A stretch of 64,000 bases of DNA from JAIBJN01 sp963699495 (GCA_963699495.1 CAVOUB010000005.1:124001-188000), one strand, 5' to 3'. Positions 26,905 through 34,698 are shown, counted from the first letter of the stretch. Numbers and translations are program-made. Notes: generated from the letters alone by a model not told the origin.

Positions 26905-27420
26905 ATGAGACGCCCAGCCCTCATCTCCTTGCTCGCCGCACTGGCAGTCGCGCTCGCCGCGGCCGGTTGCGCGTCGTCCGGCGGCGACGACGAGGATCAG
27001 CCCGCCCCGATCGCGGCCGGCGAGGTGATCCAGGAGTTCGGCACCGTGCCCGGGATGCCCGCGCTCCAAACCACGGCCATGCCCGATCCGTCGTGGGAGC
27101 AGCTCAGCCTCGGCCTCGACATCTCGCCCGCGACGCAGAAGAAGTACGGGACGTTCACGATCTACGTCGTCGACCAGGAGGACATGCAGGCGGTCACCTC
27201 GCTCCTGGCCGACAAGGACACGGCGAAGCCCCTCGAGGCCGGCGCCGACGGCATCTACTGGGACTACGACGAGCTGGCCAAGTCGTACGTCGCCCAGAAG
27301 CGCTACGGGCCGAACGTCGTCCTCGCCTGGTGGAACGAGAAGGGCCAGAAGGGCACCGACGCGCGCTGGCAGCGGCTCGACAAGCTGATGCAGGGCGTCG
27401 TCTCCGAGCAATCGCGCTAA
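26905..27420 (+). CDS. Putative lipoprotein, 171 aa
   Basis: An N-terminal signal peptide (RRPALISLLAALAVALAAAG) ends at AAGC-ASSGGDDED, a plausible lipobox although -3 is Ala rather than Leu. The acidic/Gly/Ser spacer after Cys is typical of actinobacterial lipoproteins. The mature part contains FTIYVVDQEDMQAVTSLL and a Trp/Tyr-rich YWDYDELAKSYVAQKRYG. No family is recognised. The start is ATG at 26905 (GTG at 26902 is possible). It lies between the aldehyde dehydrogenase and the SDR on the same strand. Confidence 0.7.
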   Translation: MRRPALISLLAALAVALAAAGCASSGGDDEDQPAPIAAGEVIQEFGTVPGMPALQTTAMPDPSWEQLSLGLDISPATQKKYGTFTIYVVDQEDMQAVTSLLADKDTAKPLEAGADGIYWDYDELAKSYVAQKRYGPNVVLAWWNEKGQKGTDARWQRLDKLMQGVVSEQSR

Positions 27421-27432
27421 GCTCCCGCCGCT

Positions 27433-28200
27433 ATGGGGCGGCTCGACGGAAAGGTCGTCGTCATCACCGGCGCCGGCGGCGGCATCGGCCGCGAGGCGGC
27501 GATCCTCTTCTCCGAGGAGGGCGCGAGCGTCTGCGTCGCCGACATGAGCCGCGAGGCCGGGGAGCGAACCGCGTCCGACGCCCGTGAGGCCTTCTTCCAG
27601 CAGGTCGACGTCGCCGATCCGGAGAGCGTGCAGGCGATGTACGCCGCCGCGGCGGAGCGCTACGGCGGGATCGACGTCCTCTACAACAACGCCGGGATCA
27701 TGCCGGCAGACGACGCGTCCATCCTCGACACCGAGCCGGACGCGTGGCAGCGCGTGCAGGACGTGAACACGAAGGGCGTCTACCTGTGCTGCAAGTACGG
27801 AATCCCGCACCTGCTCGAGCGCGGCGGCGGCTCGGTGATCAACGTCGCCTCCTTCGTGGCGCTCGTCGGGGCGGCGACCTCGCAGATCTCCTACACGGCG
27901 TCCAAGGGCGCCGTGCTCTCGCTCAGCCGCGAGCTTGCCGTCGAGTTCGCCCGCCGCGGGGTCCGCGTCAACGCCCTCTGCCCGGGCCCGGTCGAGACGC
28001 CGCTGCTCATGCGGCTCTTCGCCGAGACCCCGGGCGCGCTCGAGCGGCGCCTGCAGCACCTCCCCATGGGCCGACTCGCGCAGGCGAAGGAGATCGCCCA
28101 AGGCGCCCTCTTCCTGGCGAGCGACGAGTCCTCCTACGTCAACGGGGCGACCTTCCTCGTCGACGGCGGCCTGACGGCCGCCTACGTCACAGCCGAGTAG
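27433..28200 (+). CDS. Short-chain dehydrogenase/reductase
   Basis: A 255-residue classical SDR. The cofactor motif is TGAGGGIGREAA (12-23), NNAG is present, and the catalytic Ser-Tyr-Lys are visible as INVASF / SYTASKGA. CPGPVETPL and the C-terminal SYVNGATFLVDGGLT are typical. The acidic residue after the second strand (CVADMSRE) suggests NAD rather than NADP preference. The substrate is not readable. It starts at ATG 27433, 12 bp after the lipoprotein stop. Confidence 0.9.
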   Translation: MGRLDGKVVVITGAGGGIGREAAILFSEEGASVCVADMSREAGERTASDAREAFFQQVDVADPESVQAMYAAAAERYGGIDVLYNNAGIMPADDASILDTEPDAWQRVQDVNTKGVYLCCKYGIPHLLERGGGSVINVASFVALVGAATSQISYTASKGAVLSLSRELAVEFARRGVRVNALCPGPVETPLLMRLFAETPGALERRLQHLPMGRLAQAKEIAQGALFLASDESSYVNGATFLVDGGLTAAYVTAE

Positions 28201-28474
28201 CCGCGGCGCACCCCGGTCAGCGCTTCGTCGGGGTCCATACGGCGACGTTGTTCTCGGGATCCGGAAGGTCAAGACGCGCGCGCTTGACGGGGAGGGAATC
28301 GAGTCGTAGCGTGGCCACTCCCTCGAGAGGTGGCCAAAGTGCCGTCCAGCACTTCTCGCACGACGACCGACCTTCGCTCTCCCCGCACGTCCAGGGAGGC
28401 CGCGGGCTGGGGCTGCAAAGCAGCTGGATCGAGGGGGCACGCGGTGAAACGGGCATGGACGTGGGAGGTCCTCC
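28201..28474. other. 274-bp intergenic stretch with small hairpins
   Basis: No confident gene. It holds a perfect 6-bp stem aagtgc-cgtcca-gcactt, a second stem ggccac/gtggcc, and an AT-richer patch near the middle. At the right end the palindromic aaggaggacctccc-type sequence supplies the Shine-Dalgarno GGGAGG (28463-28468) for the downstream TTG start. A cysteine-containing minus-strand frame (28217-28456) is listed separately. The promoter of the three-gene reductase cluster must lie here. Confidence 0.4.
28217..28456 (-). CDS. Possible small Cys-containing protein, 79 aa
   Basis: A minus-strand frame from ATG 28456 to TGA 28217 would encode 79 residues with WTCGESEGRSSCEKCW, a cysteine spacing (C-x8-C-x2-C) that could bind zinc, and a tail PVKRARLDLPDPENNVAVW. 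G+C at third positions looks lower than in the surrounding genes, and the SD-like AAGGAGG is about 13 nt from the ATG. It may be real or chance. Confidence 0.3.
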   Translation of the reverse strand: MPVSPRAPSIQLLCSPSPRPPWTCGESEGRSSCEKCWTALWPPLEGVATLRLDSLPVKRARLDLPDPENNVAVWTPTKR

Positions 28475-29824
28475 TTGACTGAGAACGGCAAGCAGGAAGC
28501 CTGGCCGGCGATCTTCGAGCCGCTTCGGTTCCCCCATCTGGAGGTGAAGAACCGGCTCTTCCGCTCGAGCATCTCGGGGCGCTTCGACAACTACGACGGC
28601 TCGGGCACCCAGACGCGAATCGACTGGGACGTGAAGTTCGCCCGCGGCGGGATCGGCACCGTCATCTCCTCGAACACCCCGGTGCACCCGCGCGGCCTCA
28701 TCGTCCCGAACTACGCGCATCTCGACACCGACGACAAGGTGCCGTTCTGGACCGAGCTCGGAGAGCGCGTACGCGACGCGGGCGCGAAGTACATCGTCCA
28801 GCTCGCCTTCTCGGGCCGGCAGCGCGACATCCCGAGCGTCGTCTACGACAAGGGTCTCTCCTCCACGGACAAGCCCGACCCGGTCCACGGCTTCCCGTGC
28901 GAGAGGATGACGAAGGCGCAGATCGACGAGATCGTCGACTCCTTCGCGCAGGCGGCCCGCCGGGCCCGGGAGGCCGAGCTCGACGGCATCGAGGTGCACG
29001 GCTGCAACGGCTACCTGATCACGCAGTTCCTCTCCCCCGCGATCAACGACCGCACCGACGAGTACGGCGGCTCGCTGGAGAACCGCGCCCGGTTTCCGCT
29101 CGAGGTCGTGCGCGCGATGCGCAAGGAGATCGGCGACGACTTCCACCTCCAGTTCAAGATCAGCGCCATCGACGACGGCAGAGCGCTCTTCCCCTGGGCG
29201 AAGGAGGGGACGACGCTGGAGGACTCGATCAAGGTGTGCAAATGGCTGGTCGAGGCCGGGGTCGACGGGCTCCATATCTCGTCCGGCTACCTCTTCCCGC
29301 ACCCGCGGAACCCGGCCGGCAAGTTTCCCATCGCCGACGTCATCCGCTCGTACGACACCATGCTCTCGAGCGGGAGGTACACGTTCCGGAACTACCTCAT
29401 GTTCCGCACGCCGCCGATCAACAAGGCGTTCGCCGCCCTCTGGGAGCGCCGGGTTCGGAAGCTGGGCGTCGAGGGGATCAACCTCGAGCTGGCGCGTGCG
29501 ATCAAGCGGCAGGTGAACGTCCCCGTGCTCTGCGCGGGCGGGTTCCAGACCGCCTCGGTGATCGCGAGGGCGATCGAAGACGGCTCCGTCGACGGCGTCA
29601 CCATGGGCCGCCCGCTCATCGCCAACCCGGACCTCCCGAACCTGTTCCAGGAGGGCAACGACCGGGCGCCGCAGCCGTGCACGTACTGCAACAAGTGCCT
29701 CATCAGCTTCGTGGAGAACCCGCTCGGCTGCTACGAGGAGAGCCGCTACCACTCCCGCGACGAGATGATCCGCCACATCATGTCGGTCTTCGAGGGAGCA
29801 CCGCTCCCGGCGGAAGTGAAATGA
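28475..29824 (+). CDS. Old Yellow Enzyme-family oxidoreductase with Fe-S motif, paralog 1
   Basis: A 449-residue NADH:flavin oxidoreductase-like TIM-barrel (OYE) protein. It has FEPLRFPHLEVKNRLFRSS at the start, the substrate-site GIEVHGCNGYLITQFLSP, and ENRARFPLEVVRAMRKE. Near the C-terminus PCTYCNKCLISF plus GCYEE matches the CxxCxxC...C cluster motif of 2,4-dienoyl-CoA-reductase relatives. The FAD/NAD domains of those relatives are missing. The TTG start at 28475 is set by SD GGGAGG 6 nt upstream. The stop overlaps paralog 2 by 4 bp. The substrate is unknown. Confidence 0.85.
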   Translation: MTENGKQEAWPAIFEPLRFPHLEVKNRLFRSSISGRFDNYDGSGTQTRIDWDVKFARGGIGTVISSNTPVHPRGLIVPNYAHLDTDDKVPFWTELGERVRDAGAKYIVQLAFSGRQRDIPSVVYDKGLSSTDKPDPVHGFPCERMTKAQIDEIVDSFAQAARRAREAELDGIEVHGCNGYLITQFLSPAINDRTDEYGGSLENRARFPLEVVRAMRKEIGDDFHLQFKISAIDDGRALFPWAKEGTTLEDSIKVCKWLVEAGVDGLHISSGYLFPHPRNPAGKFPIADVIRSYDTMLSSGRYTFRNYLMFRTPPINKAFAALWERRVRKLGVEGINLELARAIKRQVNVPVLCAGGFQTASVIARAIEDGSVDGVTMGRPLIANPDLPNLFQEGNDRAPQPCTYCNKCLISFVENPLGCYEESRYHSRDEMIRHIMSVFEGAPLPAEVK

Positions 29825-31131
29825 CCGCTCAGGCGATCTTCGAGCCGCTCGCGCTCGGGCCGCTGACCGTTCGCAACCGCGTCCTCCGCTCCAGTGTTGC
29901 CGGGCGCTTCGACAACTACGACGGCTCGGGGACGGAGGTGCGGGTCAACTGGGACCTCCGCTTCGCGCGCGGCGGCGTCGGCGCCATCATCTCCTCGAAC
30001 GCGCCCATCCACGCGCGGGGCAGCATCGTCCCCGGCTACGCGCACATCGACTCCGACGAGACGATTCCGTTCTGGCGCGACCTGGGCCGACGCGTCCGCG
30101 AGGCCGGCTGCCCGTACATCCTCCAGATCGTCCACGCAGGCCGCGAGCGGATCGTTCCCTTCCTCCAGTGGGACAAGGCGCTCTCGTCGTCGAGCAGGCC
30201 CGAGCCCATGAACGGCTTCCCGGCCGAGGCGATGACGATCCAGGAGATCCAGGACGTCGTCGAGATGTTCGCCGCGGCGGCCCGGCGCACGAAGGAGGCG
30301 GGGCTCGACGGGATCGAGATCGCGGGGGCCAACGGGATGCTGCCGACGCAGTTCCTCTCCTCGGGCATCAACGACCGCAAGGACGCCTACGGCGGGCCGC
30401 TCGAGAACCGGGCCCGCTTCGGCCTCGAGGTCGTGCGCGCGATCCGCGAGGCGGTCGGGCCGGACTTCTGCGTCGGCTACAAGATCTCCATCCAGGAGAA
30501 CCTGAACGAGCTGATGCCGTGGCTTCCCAAGGGGAACACGATCGAGGAGTCGCTGCAGATGTGCCGCTGGCTCGAAGAGGCCGGAGCCGACTACCTGCAC
30601 ATCAGCGCCGGGGGCGGCTTTCCACACCCGCGCAACCCGGCGGGCGAGTTTCCGGCGGCGCAGGTCGTGAAGACCTACGACACGATCCTCTCCAGCGGCC
30701 GGTACACCTTCCGCAACTACCTCATCTTCCGCACGCCGCCGCTGGCCAAGGTCTTCGGCTGGTGGTGGACACGGCCGCACCGGGACGGGGAGGTCGAGGG
30801 GATCAACCTCGCCGACTCCCGCGCGGTGAAGCGGGTCGTCTCGATCCCGGTGGTCGTCACCGGAGGGTTCCAGACCGCGTCGGTGATCGGGAACGCGATC
30901 GAGCGCGGGGACTGCGACGGCGTCACGATCGCCCGTCCGCTCGTCGCGAACCCGGACCTCGTCCGCCACTTCGAGCAGGGACGGGACCGCGCGCCGAGGC
31001 CGTGCACGTACTGCAACAAGTGCCTCTTCAGCTTCATCGAGCATCCGCTCGCCTGCTACGAAGAGGCCCGCTTCGACTCGCGCGAAGAGATGATGCGCGA
31101 AGCGCTCCGCGTCTACGAGACGGCGGCATGA
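29821..31131 (+). CDS. Old Yellow Enzyme-family oxidoreductase, paralog 2 (active-site His replaced)
   Basis: A 436-residue paralog of its two neighbours, with the same opening (FEPLALGPLTVRNRVLRSS) and C-terminal PCTYCNKCLFSF / ACYEE cluster motif. The substrate-site motif reads GIEIAGANGMLPTQFLSS; the His conserved in the two neighbours (EVHG, EIHG) is Ala. Flavin-binding segments such as VVTGGFQTASVI and VTIARPLVANPDL are intact. Loss of the anion-binding His suggests a different substrate or an auxiliary role. ATG 29821 and its stop overlap both neighbours. Confidence 0.85.
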   Translation: MTAQAIFEPLALGPLTVRNRVLRSSVAGRFDNYDGSGTEVRVNWDLRFARGGVGAIISSNAPIHARGSIVPGYAHIDSDETIPFWRDLGRRVREAGCPYILQIVHAGRERIVPFLQWDKALSSSSRPEPMNGFPAEAMTIQEIQDVVEMFAAAARRTKEAGLDGIEIAGANGMLPTQFLSSGINDRKDAYGGPLENRARFGLEVVRAIREAVGPDFCVGYKISIQENLNELMPWLPKGNTIEESLQMCRWLEEAGADYLHISAGGGFPHPRNPAGEFPAAQVVKTYDTILSSGRYTFRNYLIFRTPPLAKVFGWWWTRPHRDGEVEGINLADSRAVKRVVSIPVVVTGGFQTASVIGNAIERGDCDGVTIARPLVANPDLVRHFEQGRDRAPRPCTYCNKCLFSFIEHPLACYEEARFDSREEMMREALRVYETAA

Positions 31132-32429
31132 CCACCGAGGCGATCTTCCGTCCGCTCGCCTTTCGCAACCTCGAGGTCAAGAACCGTATCCTCCGCTCGA
31201 ACATCGCCGGCCGGCTCGACGACTACGACGGCGAGGGCACGCAAGCGCGGATCAACTGGGAGTTGAAATTCGCGCGCGGCGGCGTGGGCGCGATCGTCTC
31301 GTCGTGGACCGCGGTCGACGAGCGCGGGAAGATCGTCCCCGGGTTCGCGGGGATCGAGACGGACGAGCGCGTCCCCTTCTGGCGCGAGCTCGGCAAGCGC
31401 GTGCACGAGCACGACTGCCGCTACATCGTCCAGCTCGCGCACGCCGGGCGCCAGCGCGACGTCCCCACCCTCGCCTACCCCAAGGGCCTCTCCTCCACGA
31501 GCAAGCTCGACCCGCTGCACGGCTTCGAGGCGGAACGCGCGACGAGGGCCGAGATCGAGGAGATCAAGCGGTCGTTTGCGGCGGCAGCGCGGCGTGTCCG
31601 CGAGGCAGGGCTGGACGGTGTCGAGATCCACGGCGCGAACGGCTACATCTTCACGCAGTTCCTCTCGTCGGCGATCAACGACCGCAAGGACGAGTACGGC
31701 GGCCCGCTCGAGAACCGGGCGCGCTTCCTGCTCGAGACCGTTCGGGCGATCCGTGAGGAGATCGGTGACGACTTCCACCTGCAGGTCAAGATCTCCACGA
31801 CCGAGTACGCGAACGCGTTCCTCCCCTGGCTCGGCAAGGGGAACACGATCGAGGACTCCGTCCAGGTCTGCCGCTGGCTCGAGGAGGCAGGCGCAGACGC
31901 GATCCACGTCTCCTCGGGGAGCACGTTCCCCCACCCGGAGAACCCCGCCGGCGAGTTCTCGCTCGAGGACATGGTGCGGACCTACGACATCATGCTTTCC
32001 AGCGGGAAGCACACGTTCCGCAACTACCTGCTCTTCCGGCTCTGGCCGGTCAACCGCGTGATGAAGGCACGCTGGGAGCGCGATCCCGCCAAGGTCCCCG
32101 GGCGCTCGCTGCCCGACTCGGCCGCCGTGAAGAAGGCTGTCGGGATCCCGGTGATCGTCACCGGCGGCTTCCAGCAGGCGTCGCTCATCGCGGGCGCGCT
32201 GGAGCGCGGCGATTGCGACGCGGTCTCGATCGCACGCGGGCTCGTGGCGAACAACGACCTCGTCGAGCTCTTCCGCCAGGGCCACGACCTGCCGCCGAAG
32301 CCGTGCACGTACTGCAACAAGTGCCTGTACAACGTGCTCGAGCATCCGATCGGCTGCTACGACGAGCGCCGCTTCCCCTCACGGGAGGCGATGATCGAAC
32401 AGGTGATGTCCGTCTACACCCCGGCCTGA
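31128..32429 (+). CDS. Old Yellow Enzyme-family oxidoreductase with Fe-S motif, paralog 3
   Basis: A 433-residue third tandem paralog. It keeps the active-site His (GVEIHGANGYIFTQFLSS), the INDRKDEYGGPLENRARF block, the flavin phosphate-binding VIVTGGFQQASLI / SIARGLVANNDL, and the cluster motif PCTYCNKCLYNV with GCYDE. The start is ATG at 31128, coupled to paralog 2 by ATGA. The three may form a complex, or each may act on a related enone-type intermediate; neither is shown by sequence. The transcript probably ends here, as the next gene is on the other strand. Confidence 0.85.
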   Translation: MTTEAIFRPLAFRNLEVKNRILRSNIAGRLDDYDGEGTQARINWELKFARGGVGAIVSSWTAVDERGKIVPGFAGIETDERVPFWRELGKRVHEHDCRYIVQLAHAGRQRDVPTLAYPKGLSSTSKLDPLHGFEAERATRAEIEEIKRSFAAAARRVREAGLDGVEIHGANGYIFTQFLSSAINDRKDEYGGPLENRARFLLETVRAIREEIGDDFHLQVKISTTEYANAFLPWLGKGNTIEDSVQVCRWLEEAGADAIHVSSGSTFPHPENPAGEFSLEDMVRTYDIMLSSGKHTFRNYLLFRLWPVNRVMKARWERDPAKVPGRSLPDSAAVKKAVGIPVIVTGGFQQASLIAGALERGDCDAVSIARGLVANNDLVELFRQGHDLPPKPCTYCNKCLYNVLEHPIGCYDERRFPSREAMIEQVMSVYTPA

Positions 32430-32464
32430 GCGGCGCAAGCCGACCCCGGGATCTCCACGCGACG

Positions 32465-33052
32465 CTAGTGCAGCTTCTCGCCGCGCTCGAGCATCCCGAC
32501 GAACTTCTCCAGGCGCCGCACGCGGGTCTCCGGCTTCTTCGCGTCCTCGAGCCGGTAGATGATCGCGTAGCGGTTCGCGCTGTTGAGCGTGGCGAAGGAC
32601 TCGGCGGCCTTCGGGTTCGCATCGAGCGCCTGCTGCAAGTCGTCGGGAACCTCAGCGTTCGAGGGCGAGGCGTACGCAGCCGTCCACCGTCCATCGGCCT
32701 TGGCCAGCGCAACCTGCTCCAGGCCGGCGCGCTTCATCCGGCCCTGCTTCGTCAGCTCGGCGATCTTCTCACGATTGATGCCGGACCACTTGCTCCGCGC
32801 TCGGCGCGGCGTGAACTTCTGCAGGTAGAAGCGCTCGTCGTAGGAGGCGACCTGGCTGTCGATCCAGCCGTAACAGAGGGCAACGTCGAGGGCCTCCGCG
32901 TAGACCACGCTGCTCACGCCGGAGCCCTTCTTCGCGAACCTGACCCAGACGCCGTCGGAGGTCGCGTGCTCGGCGTCGAGCCATGCCTCCCACTCGCCCT
33001 GCGACGCGAAGGCGACGATCGGCTTGCCGTCCTTGCCCTGTTCCTCCGGCAC
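32465..33052 (-). CDS. YdeI/OmpD-associated family protein
   Basis: A 195-residue protein of the YdeI (bacteriocin-protection-like) family. Seen: FASQGEWEAWLDAEHATSDGVWVRFAKKGSG shows the start of the domain, then EALDVALCYGWIDSQVASYDE, FTPRRARSKWSGINREKI and the C-terminal YRLEDAKKPETRVRRLEKFV. The molecular role of the family is poorly known. The start is GTG at 33052; the longer open frame upstream overlaps the divergent small membrane gene and is not used. Confidence 0.85.
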   Translation of the reverse strand: MPEEQGKDGKPIVAFASQGEWEAWLDAEHATSDGVWVRFAKKGSGVSSVVYAEALDVALCYGWIDSQVASYDERFYLQKFTPRRARSKWSGINREKIAELTKQGRMKRAGLEQVALAKADGRWTAAYASPSNAEVPDDLQQALDANPKAAESFATLNSANRYAIIYRLEDAKKPETRVRRLEKFVGMLERGEKLH

Positions 33053-33061
33053 GGCGCCAGT

Positions 33062-33295
33062 ATGCGGAATCCGAGTATCAAGCTGCCGGTTCTCGGAGCC
33101 GATGAGTGGACCGTGCGCGCGACGATCCTCGGCACTGTCGGGGTCCTCTGGGGAGGAGCGATCATCGCGAGCGGAATCCTGGATCGAACCGAGTCGCCCG
33201 ACGCGGCCCACGTGATCGGCGACCTGATGGCGATGGCCTTCGGCGCCCTCCTCCTGGCCGCGGGCGCCCGCGCCCTGGTTCGGCGCTATCTCTAG
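33062..33295 (+). CDS. Small membrane protein, 77 aa
   Basis: A 77-residue protein with two predicted membrane helices (about 20-40, ILGTVGVLWGGAIIASGIL, and 51-71, LMAMAFGALLLAAGARAL) and a short polar N-terminus. It starts at ATG 33062, 9 bp from the divergent YdeI-family start, and ends just before the leuA leader region. No family is recognised. Codon use resembles the neighbours. Confidence 0.55.
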   Translation: MRNPSIKLPVLGADEWTVRATILGTVGVLWGGAIIASGILDRTESPDAAHVIGDLMAMAFGALLLAAGARALVRRYL

Positions 33296-33322
33296 GCATG
33301 AGGCTCGTCACGTCATTGGGGC

Positions 33323-33352
33323 TTGACAAGCACCCATCGCTATCACCACACT
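33323..33352 (+). promoter_or_regulatory. Candidate promoter of the leu-ilv-thr operon
   Basis: A perfect TTGACA at 33323-33328 is followed 18 bp later by CACACT (33347-33352), a weak -10. A start point near 33359-33360 would put transcription just ahead of the leader frame. The -35 match is striking in G+C-rich DNA; the -10 is poor, so confidence is moderate. Confidence 0.45.
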
Positions 33353-33362
33353 TCAACGCAGC

Positions 33363-33461
33363 TTGACGAGGCACGAGACCACATCGCCCAGCATCGCCGG
33401 CTCCGCCCGGACGCTCGCGCTCGCCCTCGTCGTGATCCTCATCGGCATTCTCCCCCTCTAG
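33363..33461 (+). CDS. Branched-chain leader peptide upstream of leuA
   Basis: A short frame ending at TAG 33459-33461 finishes with LALALVVILIGILPL: six Leu (all CTC), three Ile and two Val codons in the last 15. This is the hallmark of leu/ilv attenuator leader peptides. TTG at 33363 gives 32 residues; no Shine-Dalgarno is evident, and if the promoter at 33323 is right the message would be nearly leaderless. A 9-bp hairpin (33448-33469) covers the last codons and stop. The leuA gene begins 91 bp later. A ribosome stalled at CTC or ATC codons would melt this hairpin. Confidence 0.55.
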   Translation: MTRHETTSPSIAGSARTLALALVVILIGILPL

Positions 33462-33469
33462 GGGGAGAA
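33448..33469 (+). promoter_or_regulatory. Hairpin overlapping leader stop codon, possible attenuator
   Basis: A perfect 9-bp stem (ttctccccc / gggggagaa) with a 4-nt loop tcta. The TAG stop of the leader peptide lies across the loop and right arm. No T-run follows, so it is not a textbook intrinsic terminator. A second hairpin, gcctcc-acac-ggaggc (33523-33538), holds a GGAGG just upstream of leuA, so control could be translational instead. Confidence 0.5.
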
Positions 33470-33552
33470 GCGACTCACGCGCCGAGCAGGCGCATACGCC
33501 GACCGAATCACAGGAGTAATGCGCCTCCACACGGAGGCAGAGAGGATGAGCA

Positions 33553-34698
33553 GTGAGCCGCAAAATCACGATCTTCGACACGACGTTGCGCGACGGCGAG
33601 CAATCGCCGGGCATCGCGCTGTCGCCGGACGAGAAGGTGGAGATCGGGACGCAGCTCGAGCGGCTCGGAGTCGACATCGTCGAGGCAGGGTTTGCGGTCT
33701 CCTCGCCGGGAGACTTCGAAGGCGTCAGAGCAGTCGCCGCCGCAGTCGAGCGTCCCACGGTCGCCTCTCTTGCGCGCACGCGCAAGGAGGATCTCGACGC
33801 CGCCGCGGAGGCCCTCGCGAACGCGCGACGTTCGCGCATCCACGTCTTTCTCGCCACCAGCCCCATCCACATGGAGCGCAAGCTCCGCCTCGAGCCCGAG
33901 GAAGTCGTCGAGCAGGCCCGCTGGGCGTGCGGCTACGCCCGCAGCCTCGTGGACGAGGTCGAGTTCTCCTGCGAGGACGCGACCCGCTCGGAGCCGGCCT
34001 TCGCCGCGCGCGTCTGCGGTGAGGCCGTTCGCGCCGGGGCGACGACGATCAACCTCCCCGACACGGTCGGCTATTGCCTTCCCCACGAGTACGCGGAGTT
34101 CGTGAGCGAGGTGAGGCGGCTGTGCCCCGAGCTGAAGCACGCCGTGCTCTCCGTTCACTGTCATGACGACCTCGGGCTCGCCGTCGCCAACACGCTCGCC
34201 GGCGTGCAGGCCGGAGCAACCCAGGTCGAGGCGACGATCAACGGCCTCGGCGAGCGGGCCGGCAACGCCGCGCTCGAGGAGGTCGTGATGGCCCTGCGCG
34301 TCCGCCGGGCGGCCTTCGAGGTCGAGACCGACGTCAACGTCGGCGAGATCGGCCGCACCTCGCGCCTCGTCGAGGAGCTCACCGGCTACCGCGTCCAGAA
34401 GAACAAGGCGATCGTCGGAGCGAGCGCCTTCGCCCACGAGGCCGGAATTCACCAGGACGGGATGCTCAAGGACGCGGCGACCTACCAGATCATGGATCCG
34501 ACCGAGCTCGGCCTCGTCATGTCGCTGCCGCTCGGGAAGCACTCCGGCCGGCACGCGTTCGCGCGGGCCTGCGCCGAAGCCGGGGTCAAGCTCGACGCCG
34601 ACGGCCTGAACGAAGCGTTCGCGCGCTTCAAGCGGCTTGCCGATACACGGAAGCACGTGACCCTCGGCGACGTGTTCGAGGAGGTGAGCGTGCGATGA
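33553..34698 (+). CDS. leuA: 2-isopropylmalate synthase, short form without regulatory domain
   Basis: A 381-residue DRE-TIM enzyme condensing acetyl-CoA with 2-oxoisovalerate in leucine synthesis. Seen: IFDTTLRDGEQSPG (metal Asp and the catalytic Arg), EAGFAVSSPGDFEGV, the metal motif SVHCHDD with NGLGERAGNAALEE, and GKHSGRHAF. The ~130-residue C-terminal LeuA allosteric domain of standard enzymes (about 500 aa) is absent. Homocitrate or citramalate synthases have similar size, but the operon supports LeuA. The GTG start at 33553 has SD AGAGGA. The stop overlaps the next gene by 4 bp. Confidence 0.88.
   Translation: MSRKITIFDTTLRDGEQSPGIALSPDEKVEIGTQLERLGVDIVEAGFAVSSPGDFEGVRAVAAAVERPTVASLARTRKEDLDAAAEALANARRSRIHVFLATSPIHMERKLRLEPEEVVEQARWACGYARSLVDEVEFSCEDATRSEPAFAARVCGEAVRAGATTINLPDTVGYCLPHEYAEFVSEVRRLCPELKHAVLSVHCHDDLGLAVANTLAGVQAGATQVEATINGLGERAGNAALEEVVMALRVRRAAFEVETDVNVGEIGRTSRLVEELTGYRVQKNKAIVGASAFAHEAGIHQDGMLKDAATYQIMDPTELGLVMSLPLGKHSGRHAFARACAEAGVKLDADGLNEAFARFKRLADTRKHVTLGDVFEEVSVR

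Noticed and set aside
33298..33366. A 22-codon ATG frame (MRLVTSLGLDK...) before leuA as the leader peptide
   Set aside because: It has no Shine-Dalgarno, overlaps the promoter candidate, and has only four scattered Leu codons. The following frame, with 11 of 15 branched-chain codons ending at 33461, is the better leader.
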